The notes under the pieces were generated by a model, which did no database searches, was not told where the DNA came from, and saw only the letters and a program-made list of their open reading frames with translations. The position numbers and the translations under genes were made by a program. From assembly GCA_014843695.1 (NCBI GenBank), contig CM026394.1:38773382-38837381 (forward strand): a stretch of DNA of 64,000 bases, read 5' to 3'. Positions 21,925-35,700 of the stretch are shown here, in pieces. Position 1 is the first letter of the stretch. Each line of letters opens with the position of its first letter. This stretch comes from Archivesica marissinica. Lineage: Eukaryota > Mollusca > Bivalvia > Venerida > Vesicomyidae.

Positions 21925-23465
21925 AATTATATATATGAAATATACAAACCGGGTTGTTATCAGTTCCCTCGTCATTTTATATTATATATATGAAATATAC
22001 AAAATGGTTTGTTATCAGTTCCCTCGTCATTTTATATTATATATATGAAATATACAAAATGGTTTGTTATCAGTTCCCTCGTCATTTTATATTATATATA
22101 TGAAATATACAAACAAGGTTGTTATCAGTTCCCTCGTCATTTTATATTATATATATGAAATATACAAACCGGGTTGTTATCAGTTCCCTCGTCATTTTAT
22201 ATTATATATATGAAATATACAAACAAGGTTGTTATCAGTTCCCTCGTCATTTTATATTATATATATGAAATATACAAACAGGGTTGTTATCTGTTCCCTC
22301 GTCATTTTATATTATATATATGAAATATACAAATAAGGTTGTTATCAGTTCCCTCGTCATTTTATATTATATATATGAAATATACAAACAAGGTTGTTAT
22401 CAGTTCCCTCTCATTTTATATATATATATGAACTATACAAACTGGTTTGTTATCTGTTCCCTCGTCATTTTATATTATATATATGAAATATACAAATAAG
22501 GTTGTTATCAGTTCCCTCGTCATTTTATATTATATATATGAAATATACAAACCGGGTTGTTATCAGTTCCCTCGTCATTTTATATTATATATATGAAATA
22601 TACAAACAAGGTTGTTATCAGTTCCCTCGTCATTTTATATTATATATATGAAATATACAAACAAGGTTGTTATCTGTTCCCTCGTCATTTTATATTATAT
22701 ATATGAAATATACAAACAAGGTTGTTATCAGTTCCCTCGTCATTTTATATTATATATATGAACTATACAAACTGGTTTGTTATCTGTTCCCTCGTCATTT
22801 TATATTATATATATGAAATATACAAATAAGGTTGTTATCAGTTCCCTCGTCATTTTATATTATATATATGAAATATACAAACAAGGTTGTTATCAGTTCC
22901 CTCGTCATTTTAATTATATATATGAATACAAAAAGGTTGTTATCAGTTCCCTCGTCATTTTATATTATATATATGAAATATACAAACAGTTGTTATCAGT
23001 TCCCTCGTCATTTTATATTATATATATGAACTATACAAACTGGTTTGTTATCAGTTCCCTCGTCATTTTATATTATATATATGAAATATACAAACAAGGT
23101 TGTTATCTGTTCCCTCATCATTGCATACACACCGGGTTGTTATCAGTTCCCTCGTCATTGTATACAAACCGGGTTGTAATCAGTTCCCTCGTCATTGTAT
23201 ACAAACCGGGTTGTTATCAGTTCCCTCGTCATTGTATACAAACCGGGTTGTTATCAGTTCCCTCGTCACTGTATGCAAACCGGGTTGTTATCAGTTCCCT
23301 CGTCACTGTATACAAACCGGATTGTTATCAGTTCCATCGTCATTGTATACAAACCGGATTGTTATCAGTTCCCTCGTCATTGTATACAAACCGGATTGTT
23401 ATCAGTTCCCTTGTCATTGTATACAAACCGGATTGTTAACAGTTCCATCGTCATTGTATAGTCTA
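21925..23465. repeat. 55-bp then 37-bp minisatellite
   Basis: Up to about 23090 the units are 55 bp (GGTTGTTATCAGTTCCCTCG, TCATTTTATATTATATATAT, GAAATATACAAACAA). From about 23100 the same core occurs in a 37-bp unit with GTATACAAACC in place of the TA-rich part. Stop-free frames across it are repeats, not genes. Confidence 0.92.
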
Positions 23466-23965
23466 CATGTATGAAATTTGCAAACTGGTTGGCTACCCGT
23501 TTCTTCATCATTTTATAGTGCCTGTGTGTGTATATATATATATATATATATACATGACATATACAAACTGCTATTACGCTTTCCCTTGTCATAGTAGTAA
23601 AATTAATTGGACGGATGCTTAGATTAATGTAAATTGACCACAGGGCAGTGTCCAATTGAATGTTCATGTTGCTTATTGTGTGCCCGACCCAATGACATTA
23701 CTGCATCAGATGCATGGACAGTCACGGTTGTCCGATGTATGGAACTCCAAAAACCAACATGCATTGGTAGCAATTGCTTCCCACCACTGACTGAAATGAA
23801 GGCAGTTGAGTTCGCTGGAAATTAAAACTATGATTTTTTAGCAATCTTTTATTACATTAATTATCAATCAATGTACGATATAATACGAACAGGTATTGTC
23901 GTGGCAGTGGAGGGTATCATGTTCATGGCTTCAAGCACGCAGGTATGAGCTGTATATACACGGTG
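23466..23965. other. no recognisable gene
   Basis: A TA/TG microsatellite (23523-23552) is followed by about 400 bp of unique sequence. A 63-codon frame at 23634-23825 is Cys-rich (CPIECSCCLLC) but lacks splice sites or family motifs I can name. Confidence 0.45.
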
Positions 23966-23967
23966 GG

Positions 23968-24215
23968 GGCTCCGTGGCCGAGTGGTTATAGTTGTTGACT
24001 TCAAATCACTTGACCATCACAGTTCGAATCCCACTGGGGTGTGAGGAAGCTATTCAGCTAGCTTGCGGAAGGTCGTTGGTTCAACCTGGTGAAATACTGC
24101 TCGGAGGGACACCCGGTGTCTTCCTCCAACAACAATAACTGGAAAGTCGCCAAGCTGTTTGTGCGACGTAAACCCCAGCAAAAAATAAACAAACAAATAA
24201 ACACACGGCGGCGGG
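23968..24215 (+). mobile_element. SINE family F, reference copy
   Basis: The tRNA-like head is GGCTCCGTGGCCGAGTGGTT with the B box CAGTTCGAATCCC. The body has GAGGAAGCTATTCAGCTAGC, and the tail is AAACAAACAAATAAACAC. It resembles a tRNA-derived mollusc-type SINE rather than a functional tRNA, because the acceptor stem does not pair. Confidence 0.75.
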
Positions 24216-24407
24216 GTGATTACATGTACAATGGTACAAACATTATATTAAATTATACTAGACAACTGTATTTGGTTTCTCTAAGTAGATTATTCTTCCT
24301 ACGTCGGTTGTGGGCCTGGTATGCATCCTAAGGCGACTTCCTCTTCCTCTGGTCCAGGGTGACAAGTCCTGCTTCTTTCTGTATATGGTCCCTTTTATAT
24401 ATATAGG

Positions 24408-24520
24408 CACAGGCACCAGACACAAAAAAAAAAATGTTGGCCTATGGTAATAATATATAATATATATTATTACCATAGGCCAACATTTTTTTATTTTTTT
24501 TTTTGTGTCTGGTGCCTGTG
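24408..24520. repeat. near-perfect palindrome, ~50-bp arms
   Basis: The left arm runs CACAGGCACCAGACAC, then an A run, then ATGTTGGCCTATGGTAATAA. The right arm is its complement, meeting in a TATATAATATATAT centre. The only visible asymmetry is in the A/T run. It would form a long hairpin in RNA or single-stranded DNA. Confidence 0.9.
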
Positions 24521-24544
24521 TATATAGGTACACATACTCCACCA

Positions 24545-25030
24545 TGTGTCATCTCACAACAGCAAGAATGGTTCCGGTTTCTTCGCTGGGATCCTCCTCA
24601 CTACCGGATCAGGGTAGAAACCGCATCCCGCCTTCTCCACCGAGGATCAGGCTAAAAACAATCCGCCAGCTACCAGCCGTCTACAGCATCGAGCATTGCT
24701 GTCTCGCCAAGTAGGGAAGTTTCTATGAGGCTACTCATACTAAGTCACGCGACTTCTTCTGTCCCGATAGCGAGGCTGGCATCGGCGAAGTGCTTGACCC
24801 ATTGTCCTGCTGTGGTGTGTGCCTAGGGACGACGTGAACATTGTGGAGGAGATACCTGGTCAGAATGTTATTCTTTTTAAATGTTTATTTAGCGTCGCTA
24901 CGGATTGCCCATATGAGCTACGTGCAGTCTACCTTAAAACACCTTCACTTTGCAGGCTCCAGTAGTTAAGTGCCCCAACATCCATAGTCCAGTGGTTAAG
25001 TGCCCCAACATCCATAGTCCAGCGGTTAAG
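24545..25030. other. GC-richer unique stretch with a SINE A scrap
   Basis: It is unlike its AT-rich surroundings up to about 24850. No reading frame shows a known family. A short SINE A fragment (about 24868-24925, TTTAGCGTCGCTACGGATTG) follows. Then comes a small tandem repeat of GTGCCCCAACATCCATAGTC (about 24970-25050). Confidence 0.5.
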
Positions 25031-25032
25031 TG

Positions 25033-25215
25033 CACCAACATCCATAGTCCAGTGGTTAAGGTCGCTGACTTGTATACCACTCTAACCTATCATCAATGGT
25101 GAGCATGGGTTCGAGCCCCGCCCAGACCGTGTCTCTATGTGAACATATTGGCAGGTTTCTTACGGAGGTTAGTGCACCAAGTATTGGTTACAATTTAAAG
25201 CACGTGGTGTAGCAG
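25033..25215 (+). mobile_element. SINE family G copy
   Basis: The head is AGTCCAGTGGTTAAGGTCGC with the B box GGGTTCGAGCCCC. The body TTCTTACGGAGGTTAGTGCA is shared with 39728-39870 and 63800-63960. Confidence 0.65.
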
Positions 25216-25461
25216 GCCTTATTAGAAAGTAAAAGAACTCGAATGCAATTTAGTCGCTAAAAATTATGAAAACACAAATATTTTGTATACATGTACATTT
25301 ATAATTTATTTTCCTACATATATTATTTGTTTGTACAAAATAAGCTATAAAATAAGAAATAAACAATCGGAAAAGTCATATATTAATAGTCATATTGCCG
25401 TTCAAAATGATCATTTTCATGAATTATATTTTCACCTGATTATATTCGTTACAAAACCAGT

Positions 25462-25735
25462 ATGTATGTATGTTCCATTACTGTCAAACCCCTAGCAGGG
25501 ACCTAGACAAGTCTTCATGTGCAGGCTTAGTTGATCTAAATAGTTAGCCAGTACTAATCGATGTGTGTGAGGTGCTTTGCTCAATGACACTACATACGTG
25601 CCATTACCGTGTATCAAACCCGTGTATCATCCTTCGATTCTAAATCTGACGCTCTACGGTGCCTTGCTCAATGACACTACATACGTAGCCTTACAGTGTA
25701 TCGAACTTCGATTCTAAATCTGACACTCTACGTGT
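25462..25735 (-). mobile_element. SINE family C copy with a duplicated head
   Basis: The tail (CTGTCAAACCCCTAGCAGGG), the body (GTGAGGTGCTTTGCTCAATG) and two consecutive heads ending in TCTACGGTGC and CACTCTACGT are present. Confidence 0.7.
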
Positions 25736-25949
25736 TTCGGTGTATCCACAATTCCAATGAATGATAAGAAAATTCAGTGAAAGAAAAGTCCATCTTACAC
25801 CGCTTTGAAACAGTGAAAGGTGGAATTGTTTCTCTGTCACAGGTTGCGTTTCGTATTCCTGCGCGTTTGGATGTACTTTTGTATTTGAGCTATTATCTGA
25901 ATATCATGAACAGTTAAGTGTGAATTAATATATTCTAATTAATTTGTAT

Positions 25950-26345
25950 AATCTGTAGTTTTTAATTTTGACAGCAAACAGAAACTAACTTGAAATGATA
26001 CCGGAACTATTTCTTATTACGGACGTTCACACTAACATATGTGGTTGTTTGGTTTGATTTGATTTACCATGATATTTTATTGCATATGTAATACATTCGA
26101 CAATACAATATTACATACGAGCACGAATCAGATGTGAACTAAGTTTGCATATTATAACGCACAAATATACATTTGTATAACATAGCAAAATGGTCGGGCC
26201 ACAAGTTATAACCAACATCAGAAAACGGCCCTTCCAAAAAGTAGGGTTGTATATTGGAGTGCAATGAGGCTCCCGAAAGGGCAGTAAAATGAATTTTAAA
26301 ACAAATATTACATTAGCCAAAAGTATTGGGAATCATAAAACTAAA
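25950..26345. repeat. dispersed repeat downstream of EF-hand gene B
   Basis: The flanks (TTGACAGCAAACAGAAACTA, GCCAAAAGTATTGGGAATCA) match 34585-34790 in gene B intron 1. This copy carries an extra central segment (about 26055-26260) that resembles 27885-28110 and 42170-42330. So an element of about 200 bp inserted into an older repeat. Confidence 0.6.
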
Positions 26346-26549
26346 CGAACACGAATATGCACACATATCCTCTATTTCGTTTTCTTAATTATATAACAAA
26401 AAGATCTTGAGTTTGTACTGATATATTATAACGCGAACGTGATGTACAGATATCGAATATAATTATAGCGAACGGACTATATTGTGTCCAATGTCAAATA
26501 CGGAGATTTTACGACTGTTTCCGATGATGTCCGAGTTTATCCGAAGATC

Positions 26550-26751
26550 CTAACATCCGAAGAACTCCGAAAACTCGGCCTTTGATATTATATTATCTTT
26601 ATTCATGTCGCTGTGTTGTAGGAACAGCCCGATGATTTTGTATACCAGATCTTTTTCGAAATAGTCGTGTATCAGCAGCATCACCTCCTTGCGTGTCAAC
26701 TCGCCGCTGTTATCAGAGTCGTATTTCCGGAACAAGTCATTCAGGTGCTTC
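26550..26751 (-). CDS. EF-hand gene B, exon 3 (EF3-EF4)
   Basis: The acceptor TATTTCCAG precedes GAAGCACC. The exon encodes residues 76-141, with EF-hands 3 and 4 separated by the HDYFEKDLVYKIIGLF helix pair, and ends FFGC then TAG. Confidence 0.92.
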
Positions 26752-29700
26752 CTGGAAATAGCAATTTTCATGACGTCATAATACCGGTAAAAAAGTAACG
26801 GTGTTTGTTTACCCCCGTTGAAAATGGCAGACACATGTTTTTATGGACATCAGTATTTCCCGAATCCTATCCTTGTAAGCCAGACACCAGCCTAATGGGC
26901 AAACGGTACCATTATCTAACTAGCTCACAAAGCGGCCATAACAGAACCAACCCCTGTCGAGGTTCGAACCTTCGACCTACCGCCCCGTAGGTAGGAAGAA
27001 GTGTTAACCACTAGGCCATGGAGACAGTATATGCTTCATAGTGTATAATTTCAAGTTCTGTGCGTTACGTTAGTATAGCTCAGAACGTACTTCTTAACGA
27101 TACTTGGCACACAGTTGTGTGTGCGAATTATTGGTGCATATAAGATGATCACATGACTGTGAGTGCGTGCTTGGTCATGTGATATGGTTCGATTGATCGT
27201 CAGTTCTATGCTTGGCTTAGATCGTTTCACAAGCAATTTCGCTATTCAAATTCGAATTGTTTCGGTTTCCATATTGATTTAAATGTTAAAATCGAATTGA
27301 ATTCAGATTCATTATCATGCAGTATATCGTAAAACCGAGTACGAATATGTTATCGTTTGGAAAATATTATTTTAATCTACAAACAATCAAAGATATGTTG
27401 TTAGTAAAATATATGAAACATCCCTGAGGTACATTGGATACATTTTCCCATTGTTAGTAAAATATATGAAACATACTTGAGGTACATTGGATACAGTTTT
27501 CCAGAGTTTTTTTATATTATCATTAATGCCTTTTTACCCTTGCCCAGTGTATCTCGGTCTGTGCCGAATCTATGTTTCATGTATTCGACTATATGTACGT
27601 AGTACATACAGACAACGAGATTTGAAAACATTTTGTTTTGTACTTTTAATTAACCTCGTCATTTACATTGATCGCAAGTCTTGCCCATTGCAAACAGAGT
27701 TTGAGTTTTGTATGTGGTTTAGTTAAGACTTTGCGACTTTCGGTAAAGATATATACGACGAAATTGCATTGCACATGTATGAGTTGTGTTTTAACCTTTT
27801 ATACCATCAATATTAATAAAACATTCAATATTAATAAAACATGCTAAAGGTGATGTGCGCGCATTAATTGCTTTGCTCTTCTTTTTTTTAAATAATATTT
27901 TATTGCATTTTTTCATACAATACATTACATATATACATACAATACTAAGAACAAATCAGAGATTAATATGTAATTATATGATTGCAGTATACGACACATT
28001 TGTTTTGTCAAGGGGAAAAAAGCAAATGGGTTGGGCTACAAGTAATAACAACATTATTTACAGCCCTCCCTCTGCTCTTATGATGTGTTACGTAGAGTTT
28101 CGAAGAAAACCGAATGGAAATCGACTAATCTAGTAAAAATAAGATTATAGATGTTTCCAACATTATTCAAGTACAGTCAAACCTGTGTTAGTGGTCACCT
28201 CCATTAAGCAGCCAACCTGTATTAAGCAGCCAGTTAACATATTCCCAATCGGTTGTTTTATTATACATTTGACCTCTATTAATATTAAGCAGCCACCTGT
28301 GCTAAGCAGCCACTTTCTCTGACTCCCTTGGCTGGCTGCTTAAGACAGGTTTGACTGTACATTAGAAATGTTAAAAATTATTGATTACTTAGCTTTACTG
28401 CAAATCTTGTGTAATACTGATTTGGGCGACAATTGTATGGTTTCAACTTTGTAGATAGATAATCAGTTTAAACAGGAGTATGTCTTTAAACTGGCATGTT
28501 ACATGGTGGTTACATGTAATCCAAATTGACCATCTCCACGTTTCAATTTCAGACGTGACGCTGTAGATCGGATTGTAGCGTCGGTCGCTTATAAGGAGAA
28601 CGCAATTCCGGTTACATTGGGTATGTAGTCTAGTGGTAACACGCTGGACTGGTAATCCATGGATCATAGGTTCGATACCCACGTCTGACCCTAATACAAT
28701 TAACCGTCTTTCAGATGAGACGTTAAACCGAGGTCTCGTGTCGGTGCTGTACACCGTGCACGTAAAAGAACCAGAGGAGACTCTGGAATGGGTCTCTGTA
28801 TGTACATATCATTGCACTATCCTCCAAAAATCTAAAATGACTAATCTGTTCAGGAGGCGTCGCTCATATGGGCAACCGGTAGCGACAATAAATAAACGTA
28901 AAACACACACAGGTTACATCGGCGTCGTTGCTAAGTAAATGTGTACAGTCAAAAGTGTGTTAGTGTCATCTCTATTAAGCAGCCAACCTGTATTAATCAG
29001 CCAGTTTCCAGATGTTGTTTTATTATAAAGTGGACCTCTATTAGGCAGCCAACATACATTAAGCAGCCAGTTTCGAAATTCCCAATATGTTGTTTTATTT
29101 TGCATTAAACAGCCACCTGTGTTAAGCAGCCATTTTCTGTGATTCTATTGGCTGGCTGCTTAAGACAGGGTTGACTATATCCTATTCACAAATCACTGTT
29201 TTGGGTTTCGAATTCGCGAAGCTTTAGGTTACATAAACAAAATTATCATACAAGGTCACTAGACAGTCTGTTTTGGAATGAACAAATACAATGTTAACTT
29301 TGCCCGGGGTCTAATACAAATTTTAACTAATGATCAATCTGTGACATGGGCGCAAGGATTGTAAATGGTACCCTTGGGCAATTGACAACACTTGATAAAT
29401 TGTAGAAACAGCTTCGAACTGAGAGACTCCATTCAATAAATCGTAACACAATTCGCTGATTTCACGATATGAGAAATTCTTCTCGGATCAGTTGTCACGT
29501 TCACTAAATAAGGTATACTTATAAACAGTGATTTCTTTCAGTTCAGATATTTATGACATTTAGTACAATTTTATCACTTTTTACACGATATTCTCCTATA
29601 AAATATCATAGAAAATCTTATTGATAACGGAGACCAAAGCGGGTGGTCATTGCATACTTAGATGTACTATATGTCCGTGTGTATATATATTCGACTGTAT

Positions 29701-32700
29701 ATAAAAGTAAAGAAAAGTGTTTGTTTATTATAGTGTCACCCCTATTTAAAAGGCCAGACATGTCTGACTTAATAGTATTAGAACCACTGCACTACTGACC
29801 AGTCTGTTAATTTGATGTGTGTGTGTGTGTGTGTTTTACGTTTATTTATCGTCGCTACCGGTTGCCCATATGAGCGACGCCTCCTGAAGAGAGTAGTCCT
29901 TTTAGATTTTTGGAGGATAGTGCAATGATACAGAGAGAGAGAGACCCATTCCAGAGTCTCCTCTGGTTCTTTTACGTGCACGGTGTAATGCACCGACACG
30001 AGACCTCGGTTTAATGTCCCATCTGAAAGACTGTTAATTTTATTAGGGTCAGACGGGGGATCGAACCTGCGATCCCTGGATTACCAGTCCAGCGGTAACA
30101 CGCACCACAGATCCGTCTGTAGTCATTTCTGACTTATGATACACCTCTTTTTATGAACATCAGTACTCCCCGAATCCTATACTTGCATGCCATGTGCCAG
30201 GCTGATAGGCAATCGATAGCCATTATTTAACTAGCTGGCGGCTCACCTAACGGCCATATCAGAATGAACCCCTGACGAGATTAGAACCACCGTAGGCGGA
30301 CGCCTTAACCACTAGGCCACGGAGACGTATATATATATGTGTGTGTGTAATTATTGCAACGTAGTATAGGCAGATACCTTTGGCTGTCTGTATATTGTAA
30401 CGTAACATAGGCAGACATGTTTGGCTGTATGTATGTATATTGTAACGTAGTATAGGCAGACATGTTTGGCTGTATGTATGTATATTGTAACGTGGTATAG
30501 GTAGACATGTTTGGCTGTATGTATGTATATTGTAACGTGGTATAGGCAGGCATGTTTGGCTGTATGTATGTATATTGTAACGTAGTATAGGCAGACATGT
30601 TTGGCTGTATGTATGTATATTGTAACATGGTATAGCCAGACATGTTTGGCTGTATGTATGTATATTGTAACGTGGCATAGGACCGGGTTTGGCTGTATGT
30701 ATGTATATTGTAACGTAGTATAGGCAGGCATGTTTGGCTGTATGTATGTATATTGTAACGTGGTATAGGCAGACATGTTTGGCTGTATGTATGTATATTT
30801 AACGTAGCATAGGTAGAGATGTTTGGCTGTATGTATGTATATTGTAACGTGGCATAGGCAGGCATGTTTGGCTGTATGTATGTATGTATTTGTAACGTAG
30901 TATAGGCAGCATGTTTGGCTGTATGTATGTATGTTGTAACGTGGTAGGCAGACATGTTTGGCTGTAGTATTATAATATGCAACGTGGCATGTATACATGT
31001 TTGCTGTATGTATGTATATTGTAACGTGGCATAGGTAGAGATGTTTGGCTGTATGTATGTATATTGTAACGTGGCATAGGCAGGCATGTTTGGCTGTATG
31101 TATGTATGTTGTAACGTAGAATAGGCAGACATGTTTGGCTGTATGTATGTATGTATATTGTAACGTGGCATAGGTAGACATGTTTGGCTGTATGTATGTA
31201 TATTGTAACGTGGCATAGACAGACATGTTTGGCTGTATGTATGTATATTGTAAGGTAGCATAGGCAGGCATGTTTGACTGTATGTATGTATATTGTAACG
31301 TGGCATAGGTAGACATGTTTGGCTGTATGTATGTATGTATATTGTAACGTAGTATAGGCAGGCATGTTTGGCTGTCTGTATGTATATTGTAACGTAGTAT
31401 AGGCAGACATGTTTGGCTGTATGTATGTATATTGTAACGTTGTATAGACAGGCATGTTTGGCTGTATGTATGTATATTGTAACGTGGTATAGGCAGGCAT
31501 ATTTGGCTGTATGTATGTATATTGTAACGTAGTATAGGCAGGCATGTTTGGCTGTATGTATGTATGTATGTTGTAACGTGGTGTAGGTATGCATGTTTGG
31601 CTGTATGTATGTATATTGTAACGTGGCATAGGTAGACATGTGTGGCTGTATGTATGTATGTATATTGTAACGTGGCATAGGTAGATATGTTTGGCTGTAT
31701 GTATGTATATTGTAACGTGGTATAGGCAGACATGTTTGGCTGTATGCATGTATATTGTAACGTGGCATAGGTAGATATGTTTGGCTGTATGTATGTATAT
31801 TGTAACGTGGCATAGGTAGATATGTTTGGCTGTATGTATGTATATTGTAACGTGGCATAGTAAGATATTTTTGGCTGTATGTATTAATTGTAACGTGGTA
31901 TAGGCAGACATGTTTGGCTGTATCATGTATATTTCGTGGTATGGTAGCATGTTTGGCTGTATGTATGTATATCGTAACGTGCATAGGTAGACATGTGTGG
32001 CGTTGTATTATATTGTAACGTCATAGGTAGATATGTTTGGCTGTATGTATGTATATTGTAACGTGGTATAGCAGACATGTTTGGCTGTATGCATGTATAT
32101 TGTAACGTGGTATAGGTAGGCATGTTTGGCTGTATGTATGATATCGTAAGTGGCATAGTAGACATGTGTGGCTGTATGTATGTATATTGTAACGTGGCAT
32201 AGGTAGATATGTTTGGCTGTATGTATGTATATTGTAACGTGGTATAGGCAGACATGTTTGGCTGTATGTATGTATATTGTAACGTGGTATAGACATGCGT
32301 GTTTGGCTGTATGTATGTATATTGTAACGTAGCATAGACAGACATGTTTGGCTGTATGTATGTATATTGTAACGTGGTATAGGTAGACATGTTTGGCTGT
32401 ATGTATGTATTTATGTATGCTGNNNNNNNNNNNNNNNNNNNNNNNNNNNNNNNNNNNNNNNNNNNNNNNNNNNNNNNNNNNNNNNNNNNNNNNNNNNNNN
32501 NNNNNNNNNNNNNNNNNNNNNNNNNNNNNNNNNNNNNNNNNNNNNNNNNNNNNNNNNNNNNNNNNNNNNNNNNNNNNNNNNNNNNNNNNNNNNNNNNNNN
32601 NNNNNNNNNNNNNNNNNNNNNNNNNNNNNNNNNNNNNNNNNNNNNNNNNNNNNNNNNNNNNNNNNNNNNNNNNNNNNNNNNNNNNNNNNNNNNNNNNNNN

Positions 32701-35700
32701 NNNNNNNNNNNNNNNNNNNNNNNNNNNNNNNNNNNNNNNNNNNNNNNNNNNNNNNNNNNNNNNNNNNNNNNNNNNNNNNNNNNNNNNNNNNNNNNNNNNN
32801 NNNNNNNNNNNNNNNNNNNNNNNNNNNNNNNNNNNNNNNNNNNNNNNNNNNNNNNNNNNNNNNNNNNNNNNNNNNNNNNNNNNNNNNNNNNNNNNNNNNN
32901 NNNNNNNNNNNNNNNNNNNNNNNNNNNNNNNNNNNNNNNNNNNNNNNNNNNNNNNNNNNNNNNNNNNNNNNNNNNNNNNNNNNNNNNNNNNNNNNNNNNN
33001 NNNNNNNNNNNNNNNNNNNNNNNNNNNNNNNNNNNNNNNNNNNNNNNNNNNNNNNNNNNNNNNNNNNNNNNNNNNNNNNNNNNNNNNNNNNNNNNNNNNN
33101 NNNNNNNNNNNNNNNNNNNNNNNNNNNNNNNNNNNNNNNNNNNNNNNNNNNNNNNNNNNNNNNNNNNNNNNNNNNNNNNNNNNNNNNNNNNNNNNNNNNN
33201 NNNNNNNNNNNNNNNNNNNNNNNNNNNNNNNNNNNNNNNNNNNNNNNNNNNNNNNNNNNNNNNNNNNNNNNNNNNNNNNNNNNNNNNNNNNNNNNNNNNN
33301 NNNNNNNNNNNNNNNNNNNNNNNNNNNNNNNNNNNNNNNNNNNNNNNNNNNNNNNNNNNNNNNNNNNNNNNNNNNNNNNNNNNNNNNNNNNNNNNNNNNN
33401 NNNNNNNNNNNNNNNNNNNNNNGTATGTTATGTATGCTATGTATGTTATGTATGCTATGTATGTTATGTATGTTATGTATGTTATGTATGTTATGTATGC
33501 TATGTATGTTATGTATGTTATGTATGGTATGTATGGTATGTATGTTATGTATGTTATGTATGCTATGTATGTTATGTATGTTATGTATGTTATGTATGCT
33601 ATGTATGTTATGTATGTTATGTATGGTATGTATGTATGTTATGTATGCTATGTATGTTATGTATGTTATGTATGTTATGTATGTTATGTATATTATGTAT
33701 GTTATGTATGTTATGTATGGTATGTATGTATGTCATGTATGCTATGTATGTTATGTATGTTATGTATGTTATGTATGTTATGTATGTTATGTATGTTATG
33801 TATGTTATGTATGTTATGTATGTTATGTATGTTATGTATGTATGTATGTATGTATGTATGTATGTATGTATGTATGTATGTATGTATGTATGTATGTATG
33901 TATGTATGTATGTATGTATGTATGTATGTATGTATGTATGTATGTATGTATGTATGTATGCATGTATGCATGTATGTATGTATGTATGTATGTATGTATG
34001 TATGTATGTATGTATGTATGTATGTATGTATGTATTAACGTGGCATAGGCAGGCATGTTTGGCTGTCTGTATGTATATTGTAACGTGGTATAGGCAGGCA
34101 TGTTTGGCTGTCTGTATGTATATTGTAACGTGGTATAGGCAGGCATGTTTGTCTGTCTGTATGTATATTGTAATGTGGTATAGGCAGACATGTTTGGTTG
34201 TATGTATATATATTGTAACGTAGCATATGCATACATGTTTGGCTGTATGTATGTATGTATACTTAACGTAGCATAGGTAGGCAGACTTGGCTGTACGTAA
34301 ATATATTCACCCCGACAAGTTTGTAATTTAAATAAATTATTCACAATGAATACACTCACGAACGTGCCGGTTTGTCGCGCATCTCCTTCATGAATTCATT
34401 CTTTGAGATCGTATTGTCTTGATTACTGTCGACTCCACAGAACATACCCTGCAAATGAAGAGAGTGTGATTATATACTAGTATTCTATAGACTCAGATAT
34501 AAAAAAATGTTCCTTGAAAAGATTTGTGTTTATTAATGTAAGATAGGTTTTTAGTTCATCTCGTTATCACCGAAATATGTTTTGTCTGTAGTATTTAATT
34601 TTGACAGCAAACAGAAACTAACTTGAAAATTATACCGGAACTATTTCTTATTACTGACGTTCACGTCAGAAGTGGTTGTGCGGTTGTGCCATGTAGAGCA
34701 ATGAGGCTCCAGACAGGGCAGTTAAAATGAATAAAATTTGAAAACAAATATTCCATTAGCCAAAATCATTGGAAATCATAAAAGAAATGCGTGTTGAAAT
34801 ACAAATGTCGGTGATCACTGGTGTTTTTTTTTGGTGGTTGGTGTTTTTTTTTGGTGGTTGGTGTTTTTTTTTGTGGTGTTGGTGTTTTTTTTGTGGTGTT
34901 TGTGTTTTTTTTGTGGTGTTTTGTTTTTTTTGTGGTGTTTGTGTTTTTTTTGTGGTGTTGGTTTTTGGTGTGTGTTTTTTGGTTGTGTTTTTTTTGGTGG
35001 TGTGTGTTTTTTTTGGTGGTGTGTGTTTTTTTTTGGTTTGTGTTTTTTTTTGGTTTGTGTTTTTTTTTGGTGGTGTGTGTTTTTTTTTGGTGGTGTGTGT
35101 TTTTTGGTTTTGGTGTTTTTTTTGGTGTGTGTTTTTTTGGTTGTGTGTAATCTATCTTACACTAATAAACACAAATCGGGTCAGTGTGAAATAAAATCTA
35201 TCTTACACTATAAACACAAATCGGTTCATGTGAAAAAAATACTATCTACACTAATAAAACAAATCGGTTCATGGTGAAATAAAATCCTATCTTACACTAA
35301 TAAATACAAATGTCGGTGATCACTGGATGAAATAAAATACTATCTTACACTAATAAACACAAATGTCGGTGATCACTGGATGAAATAAAATACTATCTTA
35401 CACTAATAAACACAAATGTCGGTGATCACTGGATGAAATAAAATACTATCTTACACTAATAAATACAAATGTCGGTGATCACTGGATGAAATAAAATACT
35501 ATCTTACACTAATAAATACAAATGTCGGTGATCACTGGATGAAATAAAATACTTTCTTACACTAATAAACACAAATGTCGGTAATCACTTGGTAAAATAA
35601 AATACTATCTTACACTAATAAACACAAATGTCGGTGATCACTGGATGAAATAAAATACTATCTTACACTAATAAATACAAATGTCGGTGATCACTTGGTG

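Noticed and set aside
22284..23667. Plus-strand frames of up to 220 codons (Tyr/Ser/Val-rich)
   Set aside because: Products of the 55/37-bp minisatellite.
30305..34359. Long Tyr/Thr/His-rich minus-strand frames and Met/Tyr/Cys-rich plus-strand frames
   Set aside because: Frames of the 45-bp and GTAT arrays. The plus-strand ones run through 1000 N.
34769..35277. Phe/Val/Cys-rich frames resembling membrane proteins
   Set aside because: The underlying DNA is a two-letter T/G low-complexity tract.
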